Under the pieces are notes generated by a model that saw only the letters and a program-made list of their open reading frames with translations, did not search any database and was not told the origin of the DNA. Shown piece after piece: positions 1 to 9,067 of a DNA stretch of 64,000 nt (its first letter is position 1; each line of letters starts with the position of its first letter). Source of the DNA: Siderastrea siderea (Eukaryota; Cnidaria; Anthozoa; Scleractinia; Rhizangiidae). Position numbers and translations under genes: made by a program. Where the stretch lies: positions 514,501 to 578,500 of the forward strand of contig OZ034973.1 of assembly GCA_964030785.1 (NCBI GenBank), written 5' to 3'.

Positions 1-394
1 AAAAAATATCAAGCCTCACGGTAGATAACAATTGCACTCGTATTACCAGCTGTTACATCGATTACCTTCACAGCTGCCTTCGTCCTATTTCTAGATAAAC
101 GGTGCAAAATCTCACAAAGTTATACAGTATATATAAAGGGAATCCAAATGTGGCTGTAATTTCGATCGACGATTTGTTTTGTTATTCCGATATTCTTTTG
201 CTTTCAGCAAACCAAATGGTCCTCGATATTGTGTAAGTTTAAAACCAGTTTTATTTGCATAACACACATACAGATGAAACGGTTTCAATCTGAAAACTTG
301 AACAATGATAACACTCTGCTATCCCAAGACTAACTATTACCTACCGGCCGTTTACACAGAAATTGAACATATTGTAATTCATTTTTAATGCGAA
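1..394. other. Left host flank, one copy of a tandem host duplication
   Basis: No gene is visible. From about position 60 to 400 the sequence matches 27785-28180 with scattered substitutions; shared blocks include the stretches around CGATTACCTTCA, TCGACGATTTGTTTTGTTAT and CATAACACACATACAGATGAA. It is therefore the left half of a host repeat that the Polinton split. Confidence 0.75.
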
Positions 395-400
395 AACGTG
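395..400. repeat. Target-site duplication, left copy (AACGTG)
   Basis: AACGTG directly precedes the left terminal inverted repeat and is repeated exactly at 22951-22956 after the right one. Six-base duplications are the known length for Polinton/Maverick integrases. Confidence 0.93.
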
Positions 401-955
401 AGTAGTAAAGGACGCTCGTATGGCAAGATGAGCCTCGTTTTGATGTAAGGATGACGTCATAACCGGAACCGGAAGTCACGTGTTTTTAGGATGGGAAACC
501 GCTGACCAGTAAGGAAAAAAGGGATCGCGGGCTCATGCAACCGGAAGTCACGTGATTTGAAAAGGGAAACCGCTGACCAGTTGGAAAAAGGGATCGTGGG
601 CTCAAGGGGAAGTAAAACCGCTGAGAAAACGTGGGCTCAAAGTCCAAAGTCCAATTGTGGGAACGGGGGTGGTCCTTGAGTCTAAAAAACAAGAAAATAA
701 AAAAAAATAATTTATTGTCAAACTTTTTTTTTTTTCACAACAAGTGAGAGAAAACAGAGTCCAAAGTCTAAACTGGAGAGGAGGAGGGAGTTGAACATGT
801 ATTCACAGATGATTTCTTCTTAATAGCATCTTGCTCAGCCTGCTGCTTGGCTCTCTTCTCTCTGATGCCAACCAACCAGCCTGGCATGACGCATGCTCCT
901 GAATACCCTGGTATTCTTTTCTTCATCTGATCTTGCGAGCCTTAATTGGCAGGCG
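401..955 (+). repeat. Left terminal inverted repeat (555 bp)
   Basis: This is the reverse complement of 22395-22950. Identity is broken visibly only by a 12 versus 13 base homopolymer, and ends at the block around CCTTAATTGGCAGGC. The outer part holds a CRE palindrome ATGACGTCAT (451-460) and two copies of a unit with CACGTGACTTCCGGTT. The 68-aa frame inside it has no recognisable product and is not called a gene. Confidence 0.95.
451..604 (-). promoter_or_regulatory. TIR regulatory block: CRE plus two E-box/ETS repeats (left)
   Basis: This is the mirror of 22747-22900. Two units of about 69 bp each contain CTGGTCAGCGGTTTCCC and CACGTGACTTCCGG; a palindromic CRE (ATGACGTCAT) lies on the outer side. 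Reading inward it could act as an enhancer for terminal genes or mark the replication origin. No function is shown. Confidence 0.5.
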
Positions 956-960
956 GCTTT

Positions 961-1300
961 GATTTCCTTTTGATAATATGAGTATTCCTTTGAGTTCCTT
1001 TTAATAATACGAGTGTTCCATGATGAGTATTCCTTTTGATAATATGAGTGTTCCATGATGAGTATTCCTTTTGATAATATGAGTGTTCCATGATGAGTAT
1101 TCCTTTTGATAATATGAGTGTTCCATGATGAGTATTCCTTTGAGTTCCTTTTAATAATATGAGTGTTCCATGATGAGTATTCCTTTGAGTTCCTTTTAAA
1201 TAATATGAGTATTCCTTTGAGTTCCTTTTAATAATATGAGTATTCCATGATGAGTATTCCTTTTGATATGGGCTGAGTGTTCCATTTGAGCTCTCACCAC
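961..1300. repeat. AT-rich minisatellite between TIR and polB
   Basis: Tandem copies of a 35-bp unit (core TGAGTGTTCCATGATGAGTA) alternate with a longer variant that carries an extra TTTGAGTTCC. At least six units are visible. There are no spacers, so this is not a CRISPR-type array. Together with 1301-1468 it is the 3' non-coding region of the polymerase gene. Confidence 0.85.
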
Positions 1301-1468
1301 GACGAAGAACGCGTGTACAGCGTCTGAATAAGACCCAAGTCCAAACATCCTGTTCCTATTAGTTCCCGATTGAACGTGAAGGTGAGCGATGTGGCAAATG
1401 AACGTGAAGGTGACTTCATGGGCTCTCACCAAGACGAAGTCAGTCAAAACATGACGCAAGCTTTGATC

Positions 1469-4400
1469 TCACTGGTATCCATAAGGGTGGGTCTGGAAGG
1501 TGTGCGGATCCACGACTCTCTTCTCGTACACCAACCGGTATTGTTTGTATTCGGGGAAGGTGTACAGTTGGTAGTGTTTGGGATCGCGCACGATCTGATA
1601 CGTTTTGACGACTTGGGTCTGCCTGGGTTTGAGGAGGGGCTTCTGGATTTCGTCCAGGACATTCTGACGCATGATGTTGTAATTCAATTGGGTTTTGCCT
1701 TCGCTGTTAAGGCGGAACCCTCGCACCTTGCACTCGACGTGGCCCTTTTGGGTTTGATACCCATAGTTCTTGGGACCCCCTGAGACAAATTCCACAATGA
1801 AATCGTCAGAGTCCAATTCACTCGTAAACTCGCCGAGGTAATCGCCCAAGACCGGGGTTGCTTGATTCTCGTCTGTCCAGTAGATGACGGAGTCCGTGTC
1901 GTAGTAGAGGACACGTTCCCCCAGCTGTTCCAGGGCTGCATACAGTCGGAGCCGGGCCCAACAGGTAGTAAAACAAGCGACGAAGATATTGAGGTTCGGT
2001 GACACGGGGATGTCTTCGTCTTGGTACTGGTAATGCACCTCCACTAAGTTGTCATTGATAACGGAGACGTGACGTACGTCCAACGTACTGGTATCTAGAA
2101 AATGGTGGAAGGCTTGAGCGTCCTCAAAGGTTTGGACTTGGGTCTTGTTGAGACGTTGTCCAAACTTGCCCCACATGGAATTGAGCATCATTTTAGCGAG
2201 GGTACGCAACCCCGGGTTCTTTTGGATGTTGGCGTACTCCAATTGAATGCCTTCATGCTCGAAGTACTCTCGAAGGTATTGCTGACGTTTGGTTTCGTCT
2301 TCACCGACCCAGGATGGCCACCCGCTGGCTTCTTGCTTGATCTTCAACCAGGTGTTCACGTAATCTCGGAACAGTCCTTCACACGTCTCGTCAAAATGCC
2401 AGACCTCATAGATGTACTGGATGTCGTACCCCAAGTCCACCGCTTTAGATAATTCGGGGGTACACCATGTTCCAGTCAAGGCTCGCTGTTCGTCGGTGTG
2501 CACACATTCGGCACATCTCTGTAATGCTGGTTTTGCCATCTCTTGTTCCACACAGGCAGCACAGAGAGGAAAAAGGAGTTTGGAGGCATGACGGTAAGGC
2601 AGGACAGGATGGTAGAGATGACGTGGCGGTAGGACTTTGCATTGGAGAAGGCCAAAGTACTGACGGATGTCGGTGTGTCCCGGATTGAAGATGAAACGAG
2701 GATGGCCTTTGGGGTAGACACAGGTCTTGTTCACCCAGGGGTACAAGGAGGTCACATCAATGTAATGTATTTGTTGATTGGGTGTCACGTGATGGTACAG
2801 TTTGACGGCATTGGTACGACCCCCGCAGAAAGCGTCACGGGGGTTGAGAGGTTCTGTCAACTCAAGGGTCCCCAGGTACGTTCGGATGTCCAAGGAGGTG
2901 TCTTTGAGACGGGACCAATCACATTCCCACATTTCCACGACATGGTATCCGAGCTCTTTAAATTGTCGGATCCTTTGCTGGGTGGTCTCGTAGACATCTT
3001 GCATGGTTCGATCATAGTGACGTAGATGGCTTTCGTGACGAATGGGGAAACAGCGACGACACCCATGCCAGAAACACCCGTGAAATTCGTAGATGGTGTT
3101 GGTACTGGCATCGAAACCGTCGACATGGAAGTTAGTGCCAGGGATGCAATACTCGCCGGCATTACGGACATGTTGAATGGTGTGTTGTTCTTGGGCACAC
3201 CAGGTTAACCATTCCAGGGCCACCTTGGAGTAGTTGATATGGTTCTTCCACCCACGCACGGGTTCACTGGCAATACTGTTGGGGATCATGCGATTCATAC
3301 GTAGATCGCGGTTACAGGCAGAGGCAATGGTGATGTGGTCGAAGGGGTTGAAGCCCGTGAGCGTTTCAAACAACCGTTTGAATGTCAAACAACCTTCTTT
3401 CAAGAGACGTACATCCGATTGGCAGTACTTAACCAGTTCTTTGCGGAAGTCAAAGACTTTGTCGCGTTGCTTTTGATGCCAGGTTTCCAAGGCTTGCTTG
3501 CCTTCGGGTGACATGGTTTCAGGCATGTAGTAATCGAGGGCGGGGATGGGTCCTACGTAGTTTTGATGGTCTGGATGATTGAACTTGTGGGGGAAGTACC
3601 CTTTACAGAGTTCTGTCAATCCAAAGGTTTTGGGAAACGCGGACAGAGGCATCTGGAAGAAACTCAATGAGTCGATGAAGCGGATACGGTCATGCTTGAT
3701 CTCTAAGAGTTTACACCCGTTCCGGAGCTGCTCGACGATCCTGTTGTCGCCATAATATTGATGAATGATAAAGTAGCCATCGTACCCTTGGAAGTTATGG
3801 GCCAACACATTAACTTGGCGGGTATCATTTAGTGTCAAAGTATCCAACCATTCCAAGAAATCTCGGACGCAATGGTTGCCATGGAAACACACGGGTTGGT
3901 CGTCGTCTTCGGTTTCGGCCACGACGAGATTCGCGATGTGTTGTTCTTGGGGTTGCATGGCTTCAATATCAAAGAAGACATGAAGGGGTGGTATGCTGTC
4001 TTCCTCCTCCTCCTCCTCCTCGGGTGTGGCATCCACCCTACGTTTGGCGCGAGGCCCTCGTTGTCGTTTCCTCTTTCTTTTCTTCTTGTCTTGAGTGGCT
4101 ATTTGAATAAAACAACGATGAGTTGCACCGTCCACGTACTCATGACAACAGGGGCAATCCATGTAGCCACATTGATGGTTGTCAATGTGGCGAGCAGGAA
4201 GGAGAAGTAGACATTGAGCACAGCGACGGCGCCGAAAGCAGACGGAGGAGTCTAGGTTGGTCACGGGTTTGCCAGCGTGGTCCTTGACCAGATGCATTTG
4301 GAAACAGGTGTCTCCAAAAAAGTCCCGATGACATTGTTGACAACGTTGCGTGGCTTTCTGGCCTCGAGGGTACGCCTCCAGGAAATCAGGACACTCTTTC

Positions 4401-5578
4401 TGCCGACAGGCTCCGCACAACTTTTTCTTGGTGCATCGATGCTTTGCCTCATTGTCATAGGGTTTCCAACAATGGGCACAGACGTAACTGGATCCGAAAA
4501 AGCCTGGCAACTTGGTAATGACATCATAATGGCCTTTCTCGTGCAACAGGATCAATTGTTTGTCTTGAAGGGGGCCAAAGGTGGTGATGTGATAAGAACG
4601 GTCGGCATCCACCAACAGGATCTGGTAACCGGCCAGGGAAGGAGTGGTACTGAATTGGGTCAAGGCATCATAGCCACAAGGGCCGAAGGGCACGTTGGCC
4701 TCGTGATGGAGCAAGAGAGCCATTTCTTTTTGCAGTTTAGTTCCTTGGCGGATGCTGTTGTATTTCGGGTGTTGGTCCAAGCGAGCTTTGGCGGTGACGA
4801 GGGCTCTGGCACAACAGAGTTCATCCCTGTTTTGGATCTGGATAATGGAACGTTTCTGGGGTATTAAATTTCGGAGAGGTTGATGTCCGGGTTTCTCCTG
4901 GCGTCGGCGGCCGGTTCCTTGAGGGGCATGATGGACTTGAGTAATGGAGACTTGAAAGGAGTCGTCCATTTCAAATTGTTCATTGCTGTTCAAGGCTTGG
5001 GCTAAACGTTGGAATAAAGCCTCGACACGGTCGCCGCCTTGGCGCCATTCTCCTGCACGTAATCCCCAGCCCTGAAAATTATTATGGAGTCTGTTGGAGG
5101 CGATGGTAAAGTACAGACGATCTTGATCGTGGAGGGGTGGTGTGGTGGTGGTCAACACTTGATTCACCGCGCGACGTAACCCCTCTTCTAGAGCTCTAGT
5201 CATGCTCTGATTGGGAATGAAATTCCCCCTTTGGCGTAACTGGGTATTGAAATGACGTTCACGCACTCCCAGACGGTTGCTCAAACGATCGACATAGGGT
5301 TGGAGTTCAAACTCGAAGACACCCTCCGCATTGGCATCCAAACCTCCCCCAGTTTGTTGAAGAAGATGGGTTTGAAACGCACGTTGGCGTTCGAAGCGAT
5401 CCAAGGCCTCTTCACAAATCTCATCACTGTCCGGCATGTCTTCGGTACATAACATAGGTCCCACACAGGAAGTTGTCTCTTCTGGCTCTGAATCGGACAT
5501 CTGTAGGCCAAGCAGGGCCAGGACCTCGCTTCTAGCGAGGCCACTAGGCCCTGCTTCCTCTTCTTGGCGAGAGGACAT
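1469..5578 (-). CDS. polB: Protein-primed DNA polymerase B
   Basis: 1369 residues, one uninterrupted frame. This is the replicative polymerase of Polintons, expected to copy the linear element from a terminal protein. Residues 1-250 are unassigned. About 365-495 is a Cys/His-rich zinc region (many CxxC pairs), followed by a basic stretch and a Glu run. The 3'-5' exonuclease motifs are FFDIEAM (about 535), NVLAHNFQGYDGYF (about 590) and YCQSDV (about 718). EFHGCFWHGC (about 831) is typical of this lineage. Polymerase motifs follow in order: A, DVTSLYP (about 941); B, KMMLNSMWGKFGQ (about 1129); C, YYDTDS (about 1225). All catalytic acids are present, so it is probably active. The start ATG lies about 40 bp downstream of a minus-strand TATAAAAA. 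Confidence 0.97.
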   Translation of the reverse strand: MSSRQEEEAGPSGLARSEVLALLGLQMSDSEPEETTSCVGPMLCTEDMPDSDEICEEALDRFERQRAFQTHLLQQTGGGLDANAEGVFEFELQPYVDRLSNRLGVRERHFNTQLRQRGNFIPNQSMTRALEEGLRRAVNQVLTTTTPPLHDQDRLYFTIASNRLHNNFQGWGLRAGEWRQGGDRVEALFQRLAQALNSNEQFEMDDSFQVSITQVHHAPQGTGRRRQEKPGHQPLRNLIPQKRSIIQIQNRDELCCARALVTAKARLDQHPKYNSIRQGTKLQKEMALLLHHEANVPFGPCGYDALTQFSTTPSLAGYQILLVDADRSYHITTFGPLQDKQLILLHEKGHYDVITKLPGFFGSSYVCAHCWKPYDNEAKHRCTKKKLCGACRQKECPDFLEAYPRGQKATQRCQQCHRDFFGDTCFQMHLVKDHAGKPVTNLDSSVCFRRRRCAQCLLLLPARHIDNHQCGYMDCPCCHEYVDGATHRCFIQIATQDKKKRKRKRQRGPRAKRRVDATPEEEEEEEDSIPPLHVFFDIEAMQPQEQHIANLVVAETEDDDQPVCFHGNHCVRDFLEWLDTLTLNDTRQVNVLAHNFQGYDGYFIIHQYYGDNRIVEQLRNGCKLLEIKHDRIRFIDSLSFFQMPLSAFPKTFGLTELCKGYFPHKFNHPDHQNYVGPIPALDYYMPETMSPEGKQALETWHQKQRDKVFDFRKELVKYCQSDVRLLKEGCLTFKRLFETLTGFNPFDHITIASACNRDLRMNRMIPNSIASEPVRGWKNHINYSKVALEWLTWCAQEQHTIQHVRNAGEYCIPGTNFHVDGFDASTNTIYEFHGCFWHGCRRCFPIRHESHLRHYDRTMQDVYETTQQRIRQFKELGYHVVEMWECDWSRLKDTSLDIRTYLGTLELTEPLNPRDAFCGGRTNAVKLYHHVTPNQQIHYIDVTSLYPWVNKTCVYPKGHPRFIFNPGHTDIRQYFGLLQCKVLPPRHLYHPVLPYRHASKLLFPLCAACVEQEMAKPALQRCAECVHTDEQRALTGTWCTPELSKAVDLGYDIQYIYEVWHFDETCEGLFRDYVNTWLKIKQEASGWPSWVGEDETKRQQYLREYFEHEGIQLEYANIQKNPGLRTLAKMMLNSMWGKFGQRLNKTQVQTFEDAQAFHHFLDTSTLDVRHVSVINDNLVEVHYQYQDEDIPVSPNLNIFVACFTTCWARLRLYAALEQLGERVLYYDTDSVIYWTDENQATPVLGDYLGEFTSELDSDDFIVEFVSGGPKNYGYQTQKGHVECKVRGFRLNSEGKTQLNYNIMRQNVLDEIQKPLLKPRQTQVVKTYQIVRDPKHYQLYTFPEYKQYRLVYEKRVVDPHTFQTHPYGYQ

Positions 5579-5816
5579 GATCAGATGAACTTACTGGAGA
5601 TCGGGGCTCTGTTTTTATAGAGAACCAAAAGGTCACGTGGGAGGGGAAGGAGCCAATCACTAAACAGGGTGCCCCCCTGAGAGGGGGTGCCCTAGGGAGG
5701 GGTGGGACGAGGTGGGGGGACCCCCCTCCCCCCTCTCTAGTTAGGGTCCAGGGTGCATGACGGGAACGAATGAGAGACTATAAAACAGATCGACCCTCGA
5801 GGTGAGTCATCTCAAA
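5579..5816. promoter_or_regulatory. Divergent promoter, polB and left regulator
   Basis: The minus strand carries ATTGGC (inverted CCAAT), CCCACGTGAC and GTTCTCTATAAAAA (TATA at 5612-5619), leading to polB at 5578. The plus strand has TATAAAA at 5779-5785, 38 bp before the ATG at 5817. Between them is a G/C-run block (5709-5740). The polB half matches the promoter of the right-end operon (21209-21320) in order and orientation. Confidence 0.75.
5709..5740 (-). repeat. 32-bp G/C-run block, left copy
   Basis: GAGGTGGGGGGACCCCCCTC and the following 12 bases are inverted at 21209-21240 with about two differences. The core is a palindrome of G and C runs. It lies upstream of the promoter module shared by both ends, so it may be an upstream activating or chromatin-shaping site. 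Confidence 0.8.
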
Positions 5817-6224
5817 ATGGACGCTGGCCATGAGAAGCTATTAGAAACCTTTGAAGACTTTGAAGTCGATTTGGAAGTCGAAGAGATCTTGGAGAAAGTG
5901 AAGAGGGAGTTGGAGGAGGAGGAGGAAACCTTTGCTGAGTTTGCCGAAAGGTTAAAAGAACTGGAACCGGAGAAAGTCGAGGCGCAGAAACGCCGAGCAG
6001 AAGAGGCCGTTCGTTTGGAGGCATATTGCTACCCTCACATGACCTGTGACTGGTACATCGAGGGGCTGGATTATTGCTGGACCAACTGGCACCACCAATT
6101 TAAGCGGCCAGCCACACCTCCCCGAGCACCGCCACCCTCTCCCGATGTCCCGCGTAAGACAGTTCCGCAGCCGCCGTCACAGACCCCCCGTCAGCTACCA
6201 TCAAAGCGACGACGACGACGATGA
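5817..6224 (+). CDS. Acidic/coiled-coil protein, left plus-strand ORF 1
   Basis: 135 residues from the first ATG, 38 bp after a TATA box. Residues 1-75 are a highly charged, Glu/Lys-rich helix with heptad-like spacing. A Trp/Cys/Tyr/His cluster (CYPHMTCDWYIEGLDYCWTN) follows, then a Pro-rich tail ending KRRRRR. I do not recognise the family. It overlaps the next ORF by 80 nt in the +1 frame; a GT dinucleotide (CGCGTAAGAC, about 6150) lies in the overlap, so splicing or frameshifting could join the two. Being early-positioned beside polB, a regulatory role is possible (inference). Confidence 0.65.
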   Translation: MDAGHEKLLETFEDFEVDLEVEEILEKVKRELEEEEETFAEFAERLKELEPEKVEAQKRRAEEAVRLEAYCYPHMTCDWYIEGLDYCWTNWHHQFKRPATPPRAPPPSPDVPRKTVPQPPSQTPRQLPSKRRRRR

Positions 6225-7164
6225 CTCCACCAACGACACCGACTATGACCCCCACGACGACAACGACGACGACGACTCCGACTATGACCCCCACGACGAC
6301 GACGACGACGACGAGTACGAACGGGCAGTCCTCAGGGCTAAACGAGCACGCAACATGATCAAATGTGCACGGTACCGGGCCGAACACCCAGAGAAAGTGG
6401 CCGCCTCCAAAAAAAAGTACCGAGAAAACAATCGAGAGTTCCTAACGGAGATGCAAAGGCTCTACCGGGAAAGGCATCCAGACCGTGTGGCGGTGTCCGG
6501 CCAGTGTTACCGGGACAAACGTCGTAAACAGCTGGCGACGGCCCGCCAGCGCTACAAGGCAAGGTATCCAGAGCGCGTGGCTGAGTGTAATAGGCGTTAC
6601 CGGGAAAGGAATCGAACCAAGCTGGTGGAGGCCCAAAGGCACTACCGGGAAAGGAATCGAGCCCAGCTGGCGGAGGCCCAAAGGCGCTACCGGGAAAAGA
6701 ATCTGGAAGAGCGCTTAGCGTATGAGCAACAATATCGGGAGACCCATCGAGAGGTGTTGAGGGAGAAAGAGAGGTGTCGTCGAGCCCACCTGGTGGAGAA
6801 AAAGAGCACTCGAGCCCGCCTGGTGGAGAAAAAGAGAACTCGAGAGAAAATGGAGGCTTTAGGACCTTTGACACTGACCATCCCCCTGACGGATTATTTG
6901 AAATCCATTCCTGTGACGCAGGAATCTGTGGATACAAACGGACCGCCCACGGACTCTCATACTCTGTTTGATTTGGATTCCCCTGATTGGGAGAACGTTT
7001 CGTATTTGCAGGAGTTATTGAAAGACATGTCACCCGATGATTGGCAGCAGGTCATGAACGATGTCGAGGATTTTGATGTGGAGGCATTGTTGCCCCCTGA
7101 AGACCTCGTTCATGACATGTCATCCGACGAGGGCGTGGATTTATTGTTTGATTTAATGTCTTAA
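6145..7164 (+). CDS. Basic-repeat protein with acidic activation-like tail (putative regulator)
   Basis: 339 residues from the ATG at 6145; an in-frame ATG at 6046 is also possible. There is an Asp-rich run with two YDPHDD copies. About ten degenerate 17-18-residue Arg-rich helical repeats follow (pattern YRERNR..L.EAQRRYRE). The last 70 residues hold three acidic-hydrophobic patches: LFDLDSPDW, DVEALLPPED and VDLLFDLMS. These patches resemble acidic transcription-activation domains and the repeats could bind nucleic acid, so a transcription activator is my inference. Multi-repeat proteins of this style occur in other cnidarian Polintons, as I recall. It converges tail to tail with the PLA2 gene. 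Confidence 0.7.
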   Translation: MSRVRQFRSRRHRPPVSYHQSDDDDDDSTNDTDYDPHDDNDDDDSDYDPHDDDDDDEYERAVLRAKRARNMIKCARYRAEHPEKVAASKKKYRENNREFLTEMQRLYRERHPDRVAVSGQCYRDKRRKQLATARQRYKARYPERVAECNRRYRERNRTKLVEAQRHYRERNRAQLAEAQRRYREKNLEERLAYEQQYRETHREVLREKERCRRAHLVEKKSTRARLVEKKRTREKMEALGPLTLTIPLTDYLKSIPVTQESVDTNGPPTDSHTLFDLDSPDWENVSYLQELLKDMSPDDWQQVMNDVEDFDVEALLPPEDLVHDMSSDEGVDLLFDLMS

Positions 7165-7380
7165 CCCCCCCTCGTCTCTGGCAGAACATCCGTGTCAGTA
7201 TTTGTGAGAGAACAAATGAACTTGACAACTCATCAATCAAAATGACACAAGTGACATTGTTTTTTATTTTATCTGGATTGTCTACATCACAATGGGTTTT
7301 GTCTCGCCAATGCTGCTTGAGACTACCGAACTGCAGAATAACAATGTGACATTTTTTGACTCAACATGTTAATTAAATGG
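7165..7380. terminator. Convergent 3' region with minus-strand poly(A) signal
   Basis: This lies between the plus-strand regulator and the end of the minus-strand structural block. A minus-strand AATAAA occurs at 7268-7263, about 115 bp beyond the PLA2 stop. No plus-strand AATAAA is evident. Confidence 0.5.
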
Positions 7381-7734
7381 TTACAATTTTAAACGTTTCT
7401 TGGCTTGCATGATTTTCTTGACCACCCGTTCCGTCTTGTTTTTCTTGCCGGGTAATCGATCAATGGCTTGGATCATCTTGGTATCGGCTTTCCATTTATC
7501 TTGCAAATTCTTAGCACGGCTGTAATCAATGTCGTGTTGCTTAGCAATTTGGTCCAAGCGATTGATCCCGGGATCCCCCCGTTTCAGACGTTTAGCCAAA
7601 TGGGTGCCAGGGCCCATGTACTGATACCCGGGCCAATGAAATTCCTTCCCCGTTTTCGCAATCCATTTTTGTACATCCAAGGCCCCTCCTCGTTGGGGGC
7701 GTTTGATACCCCTTCTCCTCCTCTTAGCGGGCAT
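7381..7734 (-). CDS. Parvovirus-type phospholipase A2 domain protein
   Basis: 117 residues. It has a basic N-terminus with QRGG at 14-17, then the PLA2-like core. YMGPGTHL (about 40-47) is the calcium-loop motif (YxGPG). HDIDYSRA (about 69) carries the catalytic His-Asp pair, as in the VP1 N-terminus of parvoviruses. In parvoviruses this activity opens endosomal membranes; a similar entry role here is an inference. It is the last gene of the minus-strand block, 3 bp after the preceding stop. The QRGG site could release the basic leader by the element's protease. Confidence 0.85.
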   Translation of the reverse strand: MPAKRRRRGIKRPQRGGALDVQKWIAKTGKEFHWPGYQYMGPGTHLAKRLKRGDPGINRLDQIAKQHDIDYSRAKNLQDKWKADTKMIQAIDRLPGKKNKTERVVKKIMQAKKRLKL

Positions 7735-7737
7735 GTT

Positions 7738-8385
7738 TTATTCACTGTCGTATTGCAAACGTCTCCGTCGGGGTTGTTTGGTTTTGGTCCAATCTTCCCA
7801 ACCGGGTAAGGGTTTCAATCGTTGCACTTCCCGGGAGACGCCTTTGCCTTTCGCGGCACCACTTTCGGTTAAATGCTTTTCCCAGGCCTTGCGTCGTTCT
7901 CGCACGGCTTCTAAACGCGATCGGATATCCCCTCGACTGGTAGAAGGTCTCTCTTCTGCTCGACTGGTAGAAGGTCTCGGTTCTCTCGCGCCTTCCCTGG
8001 TAGCAGGGGTAATGGTGGGTTTGGGAGCCGACGGACCTCCTTTTATCATGCGCTTCAACCATTGTTCGACGGGTCCCGTCACCAAATCCCCGGCTTCTTC
8101 TTCTTCTTCTTCGCCTGGCGGACCACCCGGGGCACCTGGGGCACCAACCCCTACCCCGCCAGGAAATTGGCGAATGCGTTTGGTTAACTTGATTAATTCT
8201 TGACTCAACGGTTTGGTTTGAGCATTCACCAGGGCGGGAGGTAATTGGGGATTGGCTAACAACACATGTTTTTTGGCGGCGAGCGTGGCGGCTTTGTTCA
8301 ACAAGGCATTTTCGGTGAGTTCTCCTTTGTAATATTGAACGAGTTGTTCCAAGTCCTTTTGGGGAATCATGTAGACCTCGTCCAT
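7738..8385 (-). CDS. Putative structural protein, Gly/Glu-rich hinge
   Basis: 215 residues, family not recognised. The N-terminal 75 residues are helical. A GGVGVGAPGAPGGPPGEEEEEE hinge-like segment (in two parts: Gly/Pro, then Glu run) follows. The C-terminal half is basic, with a duplicated RPSTSR. The position between small virion-type proteins and PLA2 suggests a structural or core role. A minus-strand ATG at 8385 is used; the upstream zinc-ribbon ORF overlaps it by 19 nt. Confidence 0.7.
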   Translation of the reverse strand: MDEVYMIPQKDLEQLVQYYKGELTENALLNKAATLAAKKHVLLANPQLPPALVNAQTKPLSQELIKLTKRIRQFPGGVGVGAPGAPGGPPGEEEEEEAGDLVTGPVEQWLKRMIKGGPSAPKPTITPATREGAREPRPSTSRAEERPSTSRGDIRSRLEAVRERRKAWEKHLTESGAAKGKGVSREVQRLKPLPGWEDWTKTKQPRRRRLQYDSE

Positions 8386-8597
8386 GTTCGTTGACTACAC
8401 TCGGAGCAAAGTTCCCCGTCTTCTATCTGACGACAGCTCTCACAAAGACGGGCCCTCAAGATGTGTTGGTACTCTCGATACAACAGGTGATATTTATGCT
8501 TCCAATAATGACACTCGTCTTTCCACTGGTCGGTGGCCCGATTGGCCTCTTGTAATAGAGTCATCCACGTAGGGAGGGTTAACGAACACATTGACAT
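8367..8597 (-). CDS. Small CxxC zinc-ribbon-like protein
   Basis: About 76 residues starting at MSMCSL. A helical, Trp/Tyr-rich middle (WKDECHYWKHKYHLLYREYQ) leads to CESCRQIEDGELCSEC, two CxxC pairs that could bind one zinc. It overlaps both neighbours slightly. The function is unknown. TATAAAAAGG at 8710-8702 lies 113 bp upstream. Confidence 0.55.
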   Translation of the reverse strand: MSMCSLTLPTWMTLLQEANRATDQWKDECHYWKHKYHLLYREYQHILRARLCESCRQIEDGELCSECSQRTWTRST

Positions 8598-8896
8598 AAC
8601 ACCTCGTGAAGTCCTTGAAACAATCCGCTTCCTTTTTGTTGGACTAACCACTGACGACGTTTTTTGACGGAATGTCGACGACGTCCCAAATCACGTAGTA
8701 CCTTTTTATAGGGTTGAAGTTTAGCCAGCATGGGTGGGGTGACGGGAATCTTGTTTTTTAAAAAGTTCAAGACCAGTTCACTCACAGCATTGATTTGATC
8801 GGCATTGGCATGTTGTAACAACTCTTGACGTTTGGAACCATTGGCTTCTTGTAACATGGACCGTAAAAACGGGAATTGACGTCGAAGACGTTGCAT
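8579..8896 (-). CDS. Conserved Polinton small protein (105 aa)
   Basis: The sequence has the pattern of a small protein often found beside Polinton capsid genes: an N-terminal helix, a DQINAVSELVLNFLKNKIPV block, then LRDLGRRRHSVKKRRQWL. I know the family only from memory of cnidarian genomes and no function is established. QKGS-G at 87-91 fits the adenain type I cleavage consensus. The stop codon of the upstream 55-aa gene is 3 bp away. A minus-strand TATAAAAC lies at 8954-8947. Confidence 0.75.
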   Translation of the reverse strand: MQRLRRQFPFLRSMLQEANGSKRQELLQHANADQINAVSELVLNFLKNKIPVTPPMLAKLQPYKKVLRDLGRRRHSVKKRRQWLVQQKGSGLFQGLHEVLCQCVR

Positions 8897-8899
8897 CCT

Positions 8900-9067
8900 T
8901 TATCGATGACGACGACGATACCGTTGATTGGCTTTTTGAATCGTGCGTTTTATACGTTTATCCGTTTCCAAGGCCGCGGCTTTCCCCAATCCTACCATAG
9001 CGGGCACCAATAGATTTAAAAAACCGCCTCGTTGACGACGGCGTCGTCGTCTTCTCCTCCTCACCAT
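8900..9067 (-). CDS. 55-aa basic core-like protein
   Basis: ATG at 9067-9065, stop TAA at 8902-8900. Nine consecutive Arg residues are followed by QRGG-F (12-16), then a short hydrophobic segment (FLNLLVPAMVGLGKAAAL) and a basic tail. The layout resembles adenovirus precursor pX/pVII-type core peptides cut after a Gly-Gly. The start codon overlaps the end of the upstream gene (ATGGTGA). Confidence 0.75.
   Translation of the reverse strand: MVRRRRRRRRRQRGGFLNLLVPAMVGLGKAAALETDKRIKRTIQKANQRYRRRHR

Noticed and set aside
486..692. 68-codon frame present in both TIRs
   Set aside because: Composition is low-complexity and repeat-driven, there is no domain, and it overlaps regulatory repeats; identity between ends only reflects TIR identity.
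961..1300. CRISPR-like direct repeats
   Set aside because: The units are contiguous without unique spacers, and the sequence is eukaryotic; it is a minisatellite.
1370..5452. Plus-strand frames opposite polB (up to 196 codons)
   Set aside because: All lie antisense to the polymerase coding sequence and show no motif or start context.
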